Source of the DNA: Candidatus Saccharimonadota bacterium
GTDB lineage: Bacteria > Patescibacteriota > Saccharimonadia > Saccharimonadales > Saccharimonadaceae
Length of the DNA stretch: 13,880 nucleotides
Direction: 5' to 3'
Assembly: GCA_020428265.1 (NCBI GenBank)
Contig: JAGQND010000013.1
Span: 1-13,880, forward strand
Below the pieces are notes generated by a model. That model saw only the letters and a list, made by a program, of their open reading frames with translations. It was not told the origin of the DNA and made no database searches. This document shows positions 1-5,980 of this stretch, one piece after another. Within the stretch, counting starts at the first letter, position 1, and each line of letters opens with the position of its first letter. A program made the position numbers and the translations under genes.

Positions 1-26
1 CGGCGGCTGCCATCGTTATTCGCCAT
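1..26 (-). CDS. Possible start of a divergent gene, truncated by the window edge
   Basis: On the minus strand an ATG at 26 opens a frame reading MANNDGSR to the window edge. A GGGA stretch lies a few bases upstream, and a good promoter (TATAAT at 57-52, TTGCTT at 80-75) points at it. A second ATG at 13 in another frame is also possible. Only eight codons are visible, so no function can be suggested; the call rests mainly on the promoter. Confidence 0.3.
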
Positions 27-51
27 TATATTCCCACTTATGCTTACTCAG

Positions 52-80
52 ATTATATACAAATTTACAGCACTAAGCAA
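52..80 (-). promoter_or_regulatory. Leftward promoter, divergent to tdk
   Basis: The minus strand shows TTGCTT (80-75), a 17-base spacer and a perfect TATAAT (57-52). It overlaps the rightward tdk promoter, so the two may compete for RNA polymerase or share control. Confidence 0.5.
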
Positions 81-93
81 CACTATTTATACT
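64..93 (+). promoter_or_regulatory. Promoter of the thymidine kinase gene
   Basis: TTTACA (64-69), an 18-base spacer and TATACT (88-93) predict a transcript starting near 100, leaving only about 17 bases before the ATG at 117. There is no Shine-Dalgarno sequence in that short leader. Confidence 0.5.
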
Positions 94-116
94 GTTTAGG
101 TGCTAAAATAATTACT

Positions 117-653
117 ATGTTCACACTTATTACCGGCCCCATGAAAAGTGGCAAATCCCTAGAACTCATAGCCCAAGTCGAGCCATACCAATACACCGAC
201 GACGACGTCATATACGTCCAGCCCGAAGCAAACGTCCGCGATAGTGGCATTCAATCTCGCCTAGGTGTCAGCGCCCTTGCTCACTCCATCAGCAGCCTCC
301 ATGAAGTCAAGCCGGATTTCCAAATCATCGGCATCGATGAAATACACATGTTCGATGAGTCCGATAGTTTAGTTGTAGACACATGGCTCAAACAAGGCAA
401 AAATGTCATAGCTAGCGGCCTAGACATAGACTACCGTCGTAAACTTATGCCCATAATCGCCAGGCTACTTGAGCTCAAGCCAGACAATATCATCAACAAA
501 CTATCAGTCTGCGACTCATGCCACGAGTACAAAGCGCAGTTTACACAAATCTTGCACAACAATCAGCCAATCCTAGAAGGACTACCCGCCATAGTACCCG
601 AAGATGGCACCTACCAGTACGAAGCTCGCTGTCGTGATTGTTTTGTAAACTAG
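117..653 (+). CDS. tdk: Thymidine kinase (type II, zinc-containing)
   Basis: Phosphorylates thymidine (and deoxyuridine) with ATP to give dTMP, the cytosolic salvage step feeding dTTP synthesis. The 178-residue product has the P-loop GPMKSGKS (residues 7-14), the strand IIGIDEIHMF with a DE pair at 74-75 (E75 is the likely catalytic base), the GLDIDYRR segment (101-108), and two CxxC pairs (C132/C135 and C172/C175) that form the family's zinc site. YEARCRDC near the C-terminus matches the nucleoside-binding lasso region. The frame is open upstream to the window edge, but the first in-frame ATG is at 117, and family members begin just before the P-loop, so this start is firm. It has no visible ribosome site. 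Its stop directly abuts the stop of the opposing gene. Thymidine salvage fits an organism dependent on external nucleosides. Confidence 0.93.
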   Translation: MFTLITGPMKSGKSLELIAQVEPYQYTDDDVIYVQPEANVRDSGIQSRLGVSALAHSISSLHEVKPDFQIIGIDEIHMFDESDSLVVDTWLKQGKNVIASGLDIDYRRKLMPIIARLLELKPDNIINKLSVCDSCHEYKAQFTQILHNNQPILEGLPAIVPEDGTYQYEARCRDCFVN

Positions 654-1625
654 CTATTTGCCTTCGTCGATTCGCAATAAACGCCAGGCTGCTTTACCCA
701 GCAGACTCTTACGCTCGCCATCACGCAGCCCCAAAGCATCGGCACGCTCGCGTGCATTTGCAAGTAACGGAGCCATATACTCATTGGTCCACAGCTCGTT
801 TGCCACCTTTTGTGGCACGCCCATTTCCTTTAGTGATGCACGACTTGGCTTCACTATCACTTTGGCTGCTATTAGCGAAGCCACAGGTGCCGCCACGGCC
901 ATAGCCTGGCGCTCCACTGGCCCCAATGAATCAATCATTTCCTTTAGCGACGAGTCTGCAAAGTTTATATGCCGCGCCTCTTCTTCTACGTGAACTTTCA
1001 TCACACGCTCCATCAACGGGTGCACTGTGTCGGCATCTGTTTTATTCATTTTTATCAAGTCACGCTGCATTTTATCTATGGGCTCTTCACCAGATAACAC
1101 TAGCCACCAAAACGCGGCTTTAGCCTTACGCGCCACGGGTGCTGTCAGCCAGGCTACCGAGCGAAACCAATCCGGTGCTCCCATAGGCTCAACACCTGTT
1201 TGCGTCACAAACTGCCTAAACATCAACACATGGCGGTGTTCTTCCTCAGCCTCGTGGAACGCATAGCGTGTAATCTCATCGTCACTGCGCGTTGCCATAC
1301 CAGCATAGTTCACACCTATACTGAGCGCGTTTTCAAACTCCGACCCCACGCGTGCTACCTGTGCATAACGATATAACCCTATGCGAATTTTTTCTTCACG
1401 GGGCAAATTTTGGTACCATTCATGACCACCTATGTCAAAATTATCTGGTATTATCCAACGTTCGTCGTTTTGATCCACCCGGTATTCATCGCTGTCCCAG
1501 TCTATGCCCATCACCTTTTCGGTACCTGCAAATGGTACGTTAATTTTTCGCACCGACGCGTCAGACCACCTTCCAACTTTCGTCAAATAGTCTGGCCCTG
1601 TAGCTTTAGTTGAAACCCTTTCCAT
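654..1625 (-). CDS. AurF-like ferritin-fold diiron oxygenase
   Basis: A 323-residue protein resembling the p-aminobenzoate N-oxygenase AurF family: helical-bundle enzymes whose non-heme diiron centre activates O2 to oxidise amines or other small substrates. The ligand pattern is visible: SEFE (E96/E98), HEAEEEHRH (E129 and H132 in an ExxH pair), SGEEPID (E180/E181), and HVEEEARH (H212, E216, H219), matching AurF's HxxxExxH. The substrate cannot be predicted from sequence. A GTG at 1631 extends the frame by two codons but lies on top of the GGAGG; the ATG at 1625 has GGAGG at the right distance, so I chose it. It has its own promoter and ends tail-to-tail with tdk with no bases between. An O2-using oxidase is unusual among the core genes of a reduced genome; oxygen detoxification or substrate modification are both possible. 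Confidence 0.8.
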   Translation of the reverse strand: MERVSTKATGPDYLTKVGRWSDASVRKINVPFAGTEKVMGIDWDSDEYRVDQNDERWIIPDNFDIGGHEWYQNLPREEKIRIGLYRYAQVARVGSEFENALSIGVNYAGMATRSDDEITRYAFHEAEEEHRHVLMFRQFVTQTGVEPMGAPDWFRSVAWLTAPVARKAKAAFWWLVLSGEEPIDKMQRDLIKMNKTDADTVHPLMERVMKVHVEEEARHINFADSSLKEMIDSLGPVERQAMAVAAPVASLIAAKVIVKPSRASLKEMGVPQKVANELWTNEYMAPLLANARERADALGLRDGERKSLLGKAAWRLLRIDEGK

Positions 1626-1649
1626 ACACACCCTCCATTTAGTGCCTAT

Positions 1650-1655
1650 ATTATA
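1650..1655 (-). promoter_or_regulatory. -10 element for the AurF-like gene
   Basis: The minus strand has TATAAT about 25 bases upstream of the ATG at 1625, followed by a GGAGG ribosome site. The -35 region is weak (GTTTAT-like), so only the -10 is listed. Confidence 0.45.
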
Positions 1656-1686
1656 ACATCTTTATACACATAATAAACTTAAACGA

Positions 1687-1725
1687 TTTAAATACGCCGC
1701 CCAAACTACAGACGGCGTATTTAAA
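1687..1725 (-). terminator. Palindromic terminator between lipoprotein and AurF-like genes
   Basis: A perfect 13-base inverted repeat (TTTAAATACGCCG at 1687-1699 with its complement at 1713-1725) surrounds a 13-base loop. It lies just after the lipoprotein stop. The T-rich tail on the minus strand is short and broken, so the stem may act in both directions or only partially. Confidence 0.6.
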
Positions 1726-1742
1726 CTTCCGTTTATGTAGTT

Positions 1743-2366
1743 TTAGGCGGCGTTGCCTTCCAGGAGTGCCGTGTCGTAGATCGTCAGATCTGCACGGTAC
1801 ACCAGCAGGGTCTTGCCATCAATCTCGAACCGCGTGGCCTGCGGAATGTCCGGAGCGAAGGTTTCCACCTTGTCGCCAGCGAACACCGCAATCGGCATGC
1901 CGTCCTGTGATCGAACCATCACCGTCCGCGCCTTGCCCTTCCAGGCATCACGCATGTTGTGGTAGATGTAGTTCAGCCACGGCCGTCCCGGGTCATTGTT
2001 GTCCAGGAACAGCTGCGTCGGAGCGTCCGACACCTTCACCAGGCCATCTTGGGCCAGGATCAGCGTCGAACCAACGTGCTGGATGATCTTGCCACCGACG
2101 GCAATCCTGAGGACGCTCGAATTCGAGATCTTCTTGCCCTCGGCGTCAGTCTGATCGAACTTGTCATCGCGGGCAAAGTCAAACGACTTGCCATGGATTT
2201 CGTCGATCTTCTGACCGGCCTGGTTGTAGGTGGTCATCGTGGCCGCTTCACCGCGCAACGCACGGTTCAGGTCATCAAGCGCACTATCGAACAGCGCACA
2301 CGAAGACATCATCAGTGCGGTCATTGCAAGAGCAATCACCACAAACAGCATCCGAAAACGCTTCAC
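1743..2366 (-). CDS. Secreted lipoprotein, hypothetical (DUF5052-like?)
   Basis: A 207-residue predicted lipoprotein. A basic N-terminus (MKRFR) and hydrophobic stretch (residues 7-20) lead to MSSC with C23 as the likely lipidated residue; Met at -3 is tolerated but not typical. The mature part has no membrane segment and looks like a beta-rich domain with repeated short strands (SSVLRIAVGGKIIQHVGSTLI around 82-103). It recalls lipoproteins annotated DUF5052, but I am not certain of that. A farther ATG at 2381 is in frame, but AAAGGAG sits between it and the GTG at 2366, so GTG is the better start. GC in sampled stretches is 55-62 percent, against about 45-47 percent in nearby core genes, and isoleucine is ATC/ATT rather than ATA. 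It has a consensus promoter of its own. Function unknown; likely anchored on the outer face of the membrane. Confidence 0.72.
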   Translation of the reverse strand: MKRFRMLFVVIALAMTALMMSSCALFDSALDDLNRALRGEAATMTTYNQAGQKIDEIHGKSFDFARDDKFDQTDAEGKKISNSSVLRIAVGGKIIQHVGSTLILAQDGLVKVSDAPTQLFLDNNDPGRPWLNYIYHNMRDAWKGKARTVMVRSQDGMPIAVFAGDKVETFAPDIPQATRFEIDGKTLLVYRADLTIYDTALLEGNAA

Positions 2367-2390
2367 AGCGTCTCCTTTCATGTCAAGGTA

Positions 2391-2408
2391 AGTACGCGGT
2401 TACGTACT
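2391..2408 (-). promoter_or_regulatory. Leader hairpin of the lipoprotein gene
   Basis: A perfect six-base stem (AGTACG at 2391-2396, CGTACT at 2403-2408) with a six-base loop lies between the promoter and the start. It may stabilise the transcript's 5' end or be an operator palindrome; nothing decides between these. Confidence 0.35.
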
Positions 2409-2416
2409 CATTTGTT

Positions 2417-2445
2417 ATTATAGCAAATTTATGTCATTTTGTCAA
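2417..2445 (-). promoter_or_regulatory. Consensus promoter of the lipoprotein gene
   Basis: The minus strand shows TTGACA (2445-2440), exactly 17 bases, then TATAAT (2422-2417), with an extended TGC just before the -10. It is the closest match to the sigma-70 consensus in the window and predicts strong, constitutive transcription. Confidence 0.8.
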
Positions 2446-2467
2446 TAGTCTGTAGCTTTTCTACCCC

Positions 2468-2476
2468 TGTTATGAT
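2468..2476 (+). promoter_or_regulatory. Extended -10 promoter of ychF
   Basis: TGT followed by TATGAT (2471-2476) is an extended -10; the -35 is poor. The predicted transcript start is about six bases before the ATG at 2489, so the mRNA would be nearly leaderless. Confidence 0.45.
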
Positions 2477-2488
2477 ATAGTTATTATC

Positions 2489-3568
2489 ATGAGTTTATCT
2501 ATAGGTATCGTCGGCTTGCCAAATGTCGGCAAATCGACACTTTTCAATGCCCTCACGCGGGCAGATATTTTGGCCGCTAACTATCCTTTTGCTACCATCG
2601 AGCCCAACACCGGCATAGTTCCCGTACCAGACGAACGCCTGGACCACCTACAGCAACTATACAAGGCCGAAAAATTAATCCCCGCTACCGTAACTTTTGT
2701 AGACATCGCTGGGCTCGTAGCTGGTGCTAGCAAAGGCGAAGGCCTGGGCAACAAATTCCTCGATAACATCCGCAAAACCGACGCCATAGTGCATGTAGTA
2801 CGCGCGTTTGAAAACGACGATATACTTCGCCACGACGAAGCACCTGTAGACCCTAAAGCCGACATAGAAATCATCAATACCGAGCTAATACTTGCCGACT
2901 TGCAAACCATAGAAAAACACCTACCAAAAGTACAAAAAGAAGCCAAAGCCAACCCCGCTAAGCGTGACGTCGCCGGCTACCTTGAGAGCCTGCAGCGTCA
3001 CCTAGAACAAGGTACGCCACTTAGTAGCCTGCCCTCACTCGACGAAGAAAAACTCAGCGGACTGCAACTACTCACTGCCAAGCCTGTAATATACGCGTTT
3101 AACGTAGACGAAAACGACCTCACTAGCGCCAGCCGCCAGCAAGAATTAGCCAGCCTAGTAGCACCCGCCACTAGCCTATTTGTGTGCGCCAAGCTAGAAG
3201 AAGAAATCAAAGATTTATCTACTGTCGAGGCCATAGAACTACTCGAAAGCTACGGCGTGAGCGAAACTGGCCTGCAGCGCTTAATCCACACCGCCTATGA
3301 TACACTTGGCCTGCAGAGTTACCTCACCGCCGGGCACAAAGAAGTCCGCGCCTGGACAATCCACCAGGGCTTCACCGCGCCGCAAGCTGCTGGCGTTATT
3401 CACACCGATTTTGAGCGCGGTTTTATAGCCGCCCAAATAGTCGACTACGACGACCTTATGGCCGCAGGTAGCGAGTCAGCCGCCAAAGCTGCCGGCAAAG
3501 TTCGCACCGAGGGCAAAACTTACGTCATGCAACCCGGCGACGTAGTAGAATTCCGCTTCAACGTATAA
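2489..3568 (+). CDS. ychF: YchF/OLA1 family P-loop ATPase
   Basis: An Obg-related, ribosome-associated P-loop NTPase that prefers ATP. The 359-residue length is typical. Visible parts: the G domain with GLPNVGKS (9-16), switch II DIAGLVAGASKGEGLGN (72-88), a helical coiled-coil insertion (about 134-190), NVDE (205-208) in place of the NKxD of true GTPases, which is the hallmark of this subfamily's altered nucleotide specificity, and a C-terminal TGS domain (about 278-359) ending in GDVVEFRFNV. It stands alone as a rightward gene between leftward ones. No Shine-Dalgarno sequence precedes the ATG, and the promoter predicts an almost leaderless mRNA. In other bacteria YchF is implicated in stress response and translation start selection; that role is not visible here. 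Confidence 0.96.
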   Translation: MSLSIGIVGLPNVGKSTLFNALTRADILAANYPFATIEPNTGIVPVPDERLDHLQQLYKAEKLIPATVTFVDIAGLVAGASKGEGLGNKFLDNIRKTDAIVHVVRAFENDDILRHDEAPVDPKADIEIINTELILADLQTIEKHLPKVQKEAKANPAKRDVAGYLESLQRHLEQGTPLSSLPSLDEEKLSGLQLLTAKPVIYAFNVDENDLTSASRQQELASLVAPATSLFVCAKLEEEIKDLSTVEAIELLESYGVSETGLQRLIHTAYDTLGLQSYLTAGHKEVRAWTIHQGFTAPQAAGVIHTDFERGFIAAQIVDYDDLMAAGSESAAKAAGKVRTEGKTYVMQPGDVVEFRFNV

Positions 3569-3585
3569 TAATTTCCAATTTAAAA

Positions 3586-3611
3586 CCCCGCAACTTTTTA
3601 CAGTTGCGGGG
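3586..3611 (-). terminator. Intrinsic terminator of the sortase operon
   Basis: A perfect ten-base stem (CCCCGCAACT at 3586-3595, AGTTGCGGGG at 3602-3611) with a six-base loop. On the minus strand it is followed by TTTTAAATT, giving a good terminator just after the sortase stop. On the plus strand no T-run follows, so termination of ychF is less certain. Confidence 0.85.
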
Positions 3612-3635
3612 GGTGCCTGAGCAAGCTCCGGCAGA

Positions 3636-4262
3636 TCACATTGAGAGGTCGGCAATCACCACGCGGTTGTCGTAGGTGTTGGCACCATCGACAGTGTCAC
3701 AAGTAATGAGCACCAGACGATTCGGCACGTTCTGGAAGATATCCGCTCGTTCGACGAGCTTCTCCTTCGGCACCGTAAACGTCTGCTCCACCGTGTACCG
3801 CAACACACCACCAGGCAAACCCAACTCAATGGTGTCGCCCACAGCCACAAACTCCAGCGCAGAAAACGGCACGAATGCCCCATCCTCACTGATGTAATTG
3901 TGGCCGTAAACCAGCGTTGTCCCAGGTGAGTCAGTACCAGGCTCGTTACTGTCCGTTCTAAAAACCGGACGATCATCGACTGGATGTATGACACCACCAT
4001 ACGGCAAAATCCCGTTTGGATTCATAGCTATCCGGTCTAGTTTACCCGGAATAGCTATCCATTCAGGCATGGCCTGCGGAATCACTACCGACGGAACATC
4101 TCCGCTTGGTTCAACGGCGACAGGTTGCCCTGATGGGGCCTGACTTAGCGACATGTTCTGATGATTACTGAGGTACATAACCCCGAGCGACACCAGTCCA
4201 GCCACTAAAGCCAGGCAAACCACCACGGCAAACCGTTCTGCCGAGCTGTACGGCCTACGCAC
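3636..4262 (-). CDS. Sortase, probably class F-like
   Basis: A membrane-anchored cysteine transpeptidase that would process the surface protein encoded just upstream. The 208-residue protein has an N-terminal membrane anchor (about 10-32), a short linker rich in Pro, Ser and Val (40-62), and a sortase beta-barrel with TLVYGHNY (His 121), LVLITCDT (Cys 188) and DNRVVIADL (Arg 200): the full His-Cys-Arg triad. It lacks the features of large class B or C enzymes and resembles the compact actinobacterial class F type, though class E or D cannot be excluded. The GTG start at 4262 lies eight bases inside the 3' end of the upstream gene and has no clear ribosome site, so translation is probably coupled. 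Base use is mixed: the 5' half has ATA, CTA and AGA codons like the core genes, whereas the 3' half is GC-rich. Confidence 0.85.
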   Translation of the reverse strand: MRRPYSSAERFAVVVCLALVAGLVSLGVMYLSNHQNMSLSQAPSGQPVAVEPSGDVPSVVIPQAMPEWIAIPGKLDRIAMNPNGILPYGGVIHPVDDRPVFRTDSNEPGTDSPGTTLVYGHNYISEDGAFVPFSALEFVAVGDTIELGLPGGVLRYTVEQTFTVPKEKLVERADIFQNVPNRLVLITCDTVDGANTYDNRVVIADLSM

Positions 4263-5523
4263 TCAGCGGAGGCACGTCGGCCGGGCCGTTGCCACCGCTA
4301 TTGCGGCGACTGCCGACGAGGTACATAACCCCACCGACCAGCACGACCAGCATCACACCGCCCGGGATCCAGTAGTTAGTACCAGATTCCGGATTGACAC
4401 CCGTCACAGCCTTAGTCGGGGGCGCGGTCTTCACAACCTTGCCCTCACCCTTGGCCACCTTCGCCTGCTCGACGGTCTTCACCTCTTCCGGGTAGTACCC
4501 GGTGCAGACGAAGTCACCGCGCTCATCGTAGTACCCCACGAAGAAGCGGTGCGTCTTCGGCGTGTAGATGGTGACTTCCTGGTAGTTGTGAGTCCGGTTG
4601 CCCTTCTTCACCACCACATTGTCGTTTCCGATCACGCTATCCTGAATCTGGATAACCTCGGTGTTGGTCACCGTGGTGTTACCCACATGGATATTGATCT
4701 TCGGACTGATGATCACCGGCACAAAAATCGCACCGATGTCCACCTTAGTCTCGTTGCCCACAGGGGGCTTCGAGTCCTTGCCGTCACCACCAGGCGTCAC
4801 CTCTTCGGGAGTGCTGTCCTCGGGGGACGTCACCACCGTCGACGGCGTTTCGGGGTCGCTCACCGGAGCCTTGGAGGTCTCCGTAGATTCCACTTCGGCC
4901 GGTGTACCCGATGTGCCCGACTCAGTCGGCTTGGCTTCCTCGGAGGTACTGGGCGCCGAACTAGTGTCGTCGTCCTTCTTCTCCTCGGAAGGTGCCTTCT
5001 CAGACGGGCTTGCCGTCGGCGTCGAAGACTCGGTGGTGTCCGTGGTGGACTCACTCGGGCTTTCGGTTGCCGTGGTTTCCGCAGTCGAAGACGGAGTTTC
5101 CGAAGGTGTCGCCGCGGGCGTCGAGCTGGGCTCGCTGCTTGCGGTTTCCTTGGGCTTCTCCGCCTCGGTTGACGGAGCCGGCGCAGGTTCCTGATTCGGA
5201 GCCTCTACGGGTTCCTTCGCAGGAGCTTCTGCCGGCGTACCTGCAGACGTCCCAGCGGGCGCTCCCTGAGGTGGCTGGGCCGGAGCCTCAGCAGGTGCCT
5301 CAGGTGCCGGCTTACCTGCCGGGGGTGCACTCGTGTCACCACCCGACGGAGCCGGGTCAGCCGGCAGCGGCGCTTCCACCGCGGTGGGCGTAGGCGTCGC
5401 TTCGGTGTCGCTCGTCGGATCGGCCGCGGCAGTCCCTGCGATAGCCGTCGCGACAATCATCGGCGCAATGCCGAGAAATGCCGCCACGCGCAGTGGTTGA
5501 CGGGTCATACGTGATTTCCGCAA
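4255..5523 (-). CDS. Stalked surface protein, probable sortase substrate
   Basis: Predicted 422-residue cell-surface protein. Order of parts: a signal peptide with a basic N-terminus, hydrophobic core and a likely cut after GTAAA (about residue 34); a low-complexity stalk rich in Pro, Ala, Glu, Ser and Thr (about 36-255); a short, apparently folded region with a single Cys at 340 (about 260-365); KAVTG (371-375); a hydrophobic segment starting near WIPGG (386-403); and SRR followed by a short Gly/Pro tail. The motif, hydrophobic stretch and basic residues make a sorting-signal layout, but no LPxTG is present; KAVTG only loosely resembles LAxTG. A GTG at 5532 overlaps the AGAGG ribosome site, so I take the TTG at 5523, eight bases after it. 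GC is about 67 percent in a sampled line. An adhesin or coat protein contacting a host cell is plausible but not shown. Confidence 0.75.
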   Translation of the reverse strand: MRKSRMTRQPLRVAAFLGIAPMIVATAIAGTAAADPTSDTEATPTPTAVEAPLPADPAPSGGDTSAPPAGKPAPEAPAEAPAQPPQGAPAGTSAGTPAEAPAKEPVEAPNQEPAPAPSTEAEKPKETASSEPSSTPAATPSETPSSTAETTATESPSESTTDTTESSTPTASPSEKAPSEEKKDDDTSSAPSTSEEAKPTESGTSGTPAEVESTETSKAPVSDPETPSTVVTSPEDSTPEEVTPGGDGKDSKPPVGNETKVDIGAIFVPVIISPKINIHVGNTTVTNTEVIQIQDSVIGNDNVVVKKGNRTHNYQEVTIYTPKTHRFFVGYYDERGDFVCTGYYPEEVKTVEQAKVAKGEGKVVKTAPPTKAVTGVNPESGTNYWIPGGVMLVVLVGGVMYLVGSRRNSGGNGPADVPPLSA

Positions 5524-5597
5524 TGGAATCACCTCTTTCTGTGTTGTTAATTAAACAGAGATGGCAAACTTCACCACCACACTCATGTGCATCGTAT

Positions 5598-5626
5598 ATT
5601 ATACACTATTTAGCATAAAAAGTAAA
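5598..5626 (-). promoter_or_regulatory. Promoter of the surface protein-sortase operon
   Basis: On the minus strand TTTACT (5626-5621), a 17-base spacer and TATAAT (5603-5598). The leader of about 65 bases ends in AAAGAGG before the TTG start. A short TCTGT/ACAGA stem can form just upstream of that ribosome site. Confidence 0.6.
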
Positions 5627-5639
5627 CAACATAATAAAA

Positions 5640-5653
5640 GCCCCCGCAGGGGC
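5640..5653 (-). terminator. Intrinsic terminator after the 61-residue peptide gene
   Basis: GCCCC and GGGGC pair around a four-base loop, and on the minus strand the stem is followed by TTTTATTATG. It lies five bases after the stop and separates this transcript from the surface protein operon. Confidence 0.8.
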
Positions 5654-5658
5654 GATTA

Positions 5659-5844
5659 TTATTTGACGATTTGAGCCACTATCCAAGCGGCCACAGCTGT
5701 TTCTATAAAAAACAGCCCTAGTCCAACTGGTGAACCCCAGCTAAACCAGCTCCCCCAAGAGCGCCAATATTGCATAGATTTCTCTGCAAAGTGGCTATCT
5801 CGGTGCTCTTTTTCGATTTCTTGTAATGTCTTCTTGTCTGACAT
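5659..5844 (-). CDS. Small Trp-rich single-pass membrane protein, unknown
   Basis: I do not recognise this 61-residue protein. Residues 1-23 are charged and helical-looking (MSDKKTLQEIEKEHRDSHFA); a Trp- and Ser-rich stretch (YWRSWGSWFSWGS, 26-38) with four Trp residues leads into a single membrane segment (about 38-60) that ends the protein with one Lys. The charge distribution suggests the N-terminus stays in the cytoplasm, with Trp at the membrane interface. The gene is supported by AGGAG seven bases before its ATG, by its own extended -10 promoter, and by a clean terminator, so it forms a complete single-gene transcription unit. It could modulate a membrane complex or be a short toxin-like peptide; neither is supported beyond size and topology. 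Confidence 0.75.
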   Translation of the reverse strand: MSDKKTLQEIEKEHRDSHFAEKSMQYWRSWGSWFSWGSPVGLGLFFIETAVAAWIVAQIVK

Positions 5845-5946
5845 AAAGAACTCCTATTTACGTTAGTATCAGAGCCTTTACCACATAACGCCGCAAGCTA
5901 GTTGCTCCCTAGGCCAGGGTCTAGCCGTACAAACGGACTTATATAC
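5845..5946 (-). promoter_or_regulatory. Structured 5' leader of the small membrane protein gene
   Basis: About 100 bases lie between the predicted transcript start and the ATG, long for this compact genome. Stems seen on the minus strand: CCGT/ACGG around TTGT; GCTAG/CTAGC enclosing CCCT/AGGG. This suggests a folded leader. I could not match it to a known riboswitch or RNA family. Confidence 0.4.
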
Positions 5947-5952
5947 TCTGTA

Positions 5953-5980
5953 ATTATACCATTTTTCACTATTTTGTCTT
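5953..5980 (-). promoter_or_regulatory. Promoter of the small membrane protein gene
   Basis: On the minus strand AAGACA (5980-5975), a 16-base spacer and TATAAT (5958-5953), with an extended TGG before the -10. The -35 lies inside the last codons of tlyA, so this transcript starts immediately behind the ribosomal operon. Confidence 0.65.

Noticed and set aside
1..116. Upstream extension of tdk to the window edge
   Set aside because: The frame is open, but there is no start codon before 117, the family's N-terminus fits the ATG at 117, and the region holds two promoters.
4549..5194. Long plus-strand open frames opposite the surface protein gene
   Set aside because: They mirror the low-complexity, GC-rich stalk; their translations are repetitive Val/Gly/Ser or Arg/Leu runs without domain features or ribosome sites.
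4255..5523. Canonical LPxTG anchor in the surface protein
   Set aside because: No LPxTG or close variant is present before the C-terminal membrane segment; only KAVTG is positioned plausibly.
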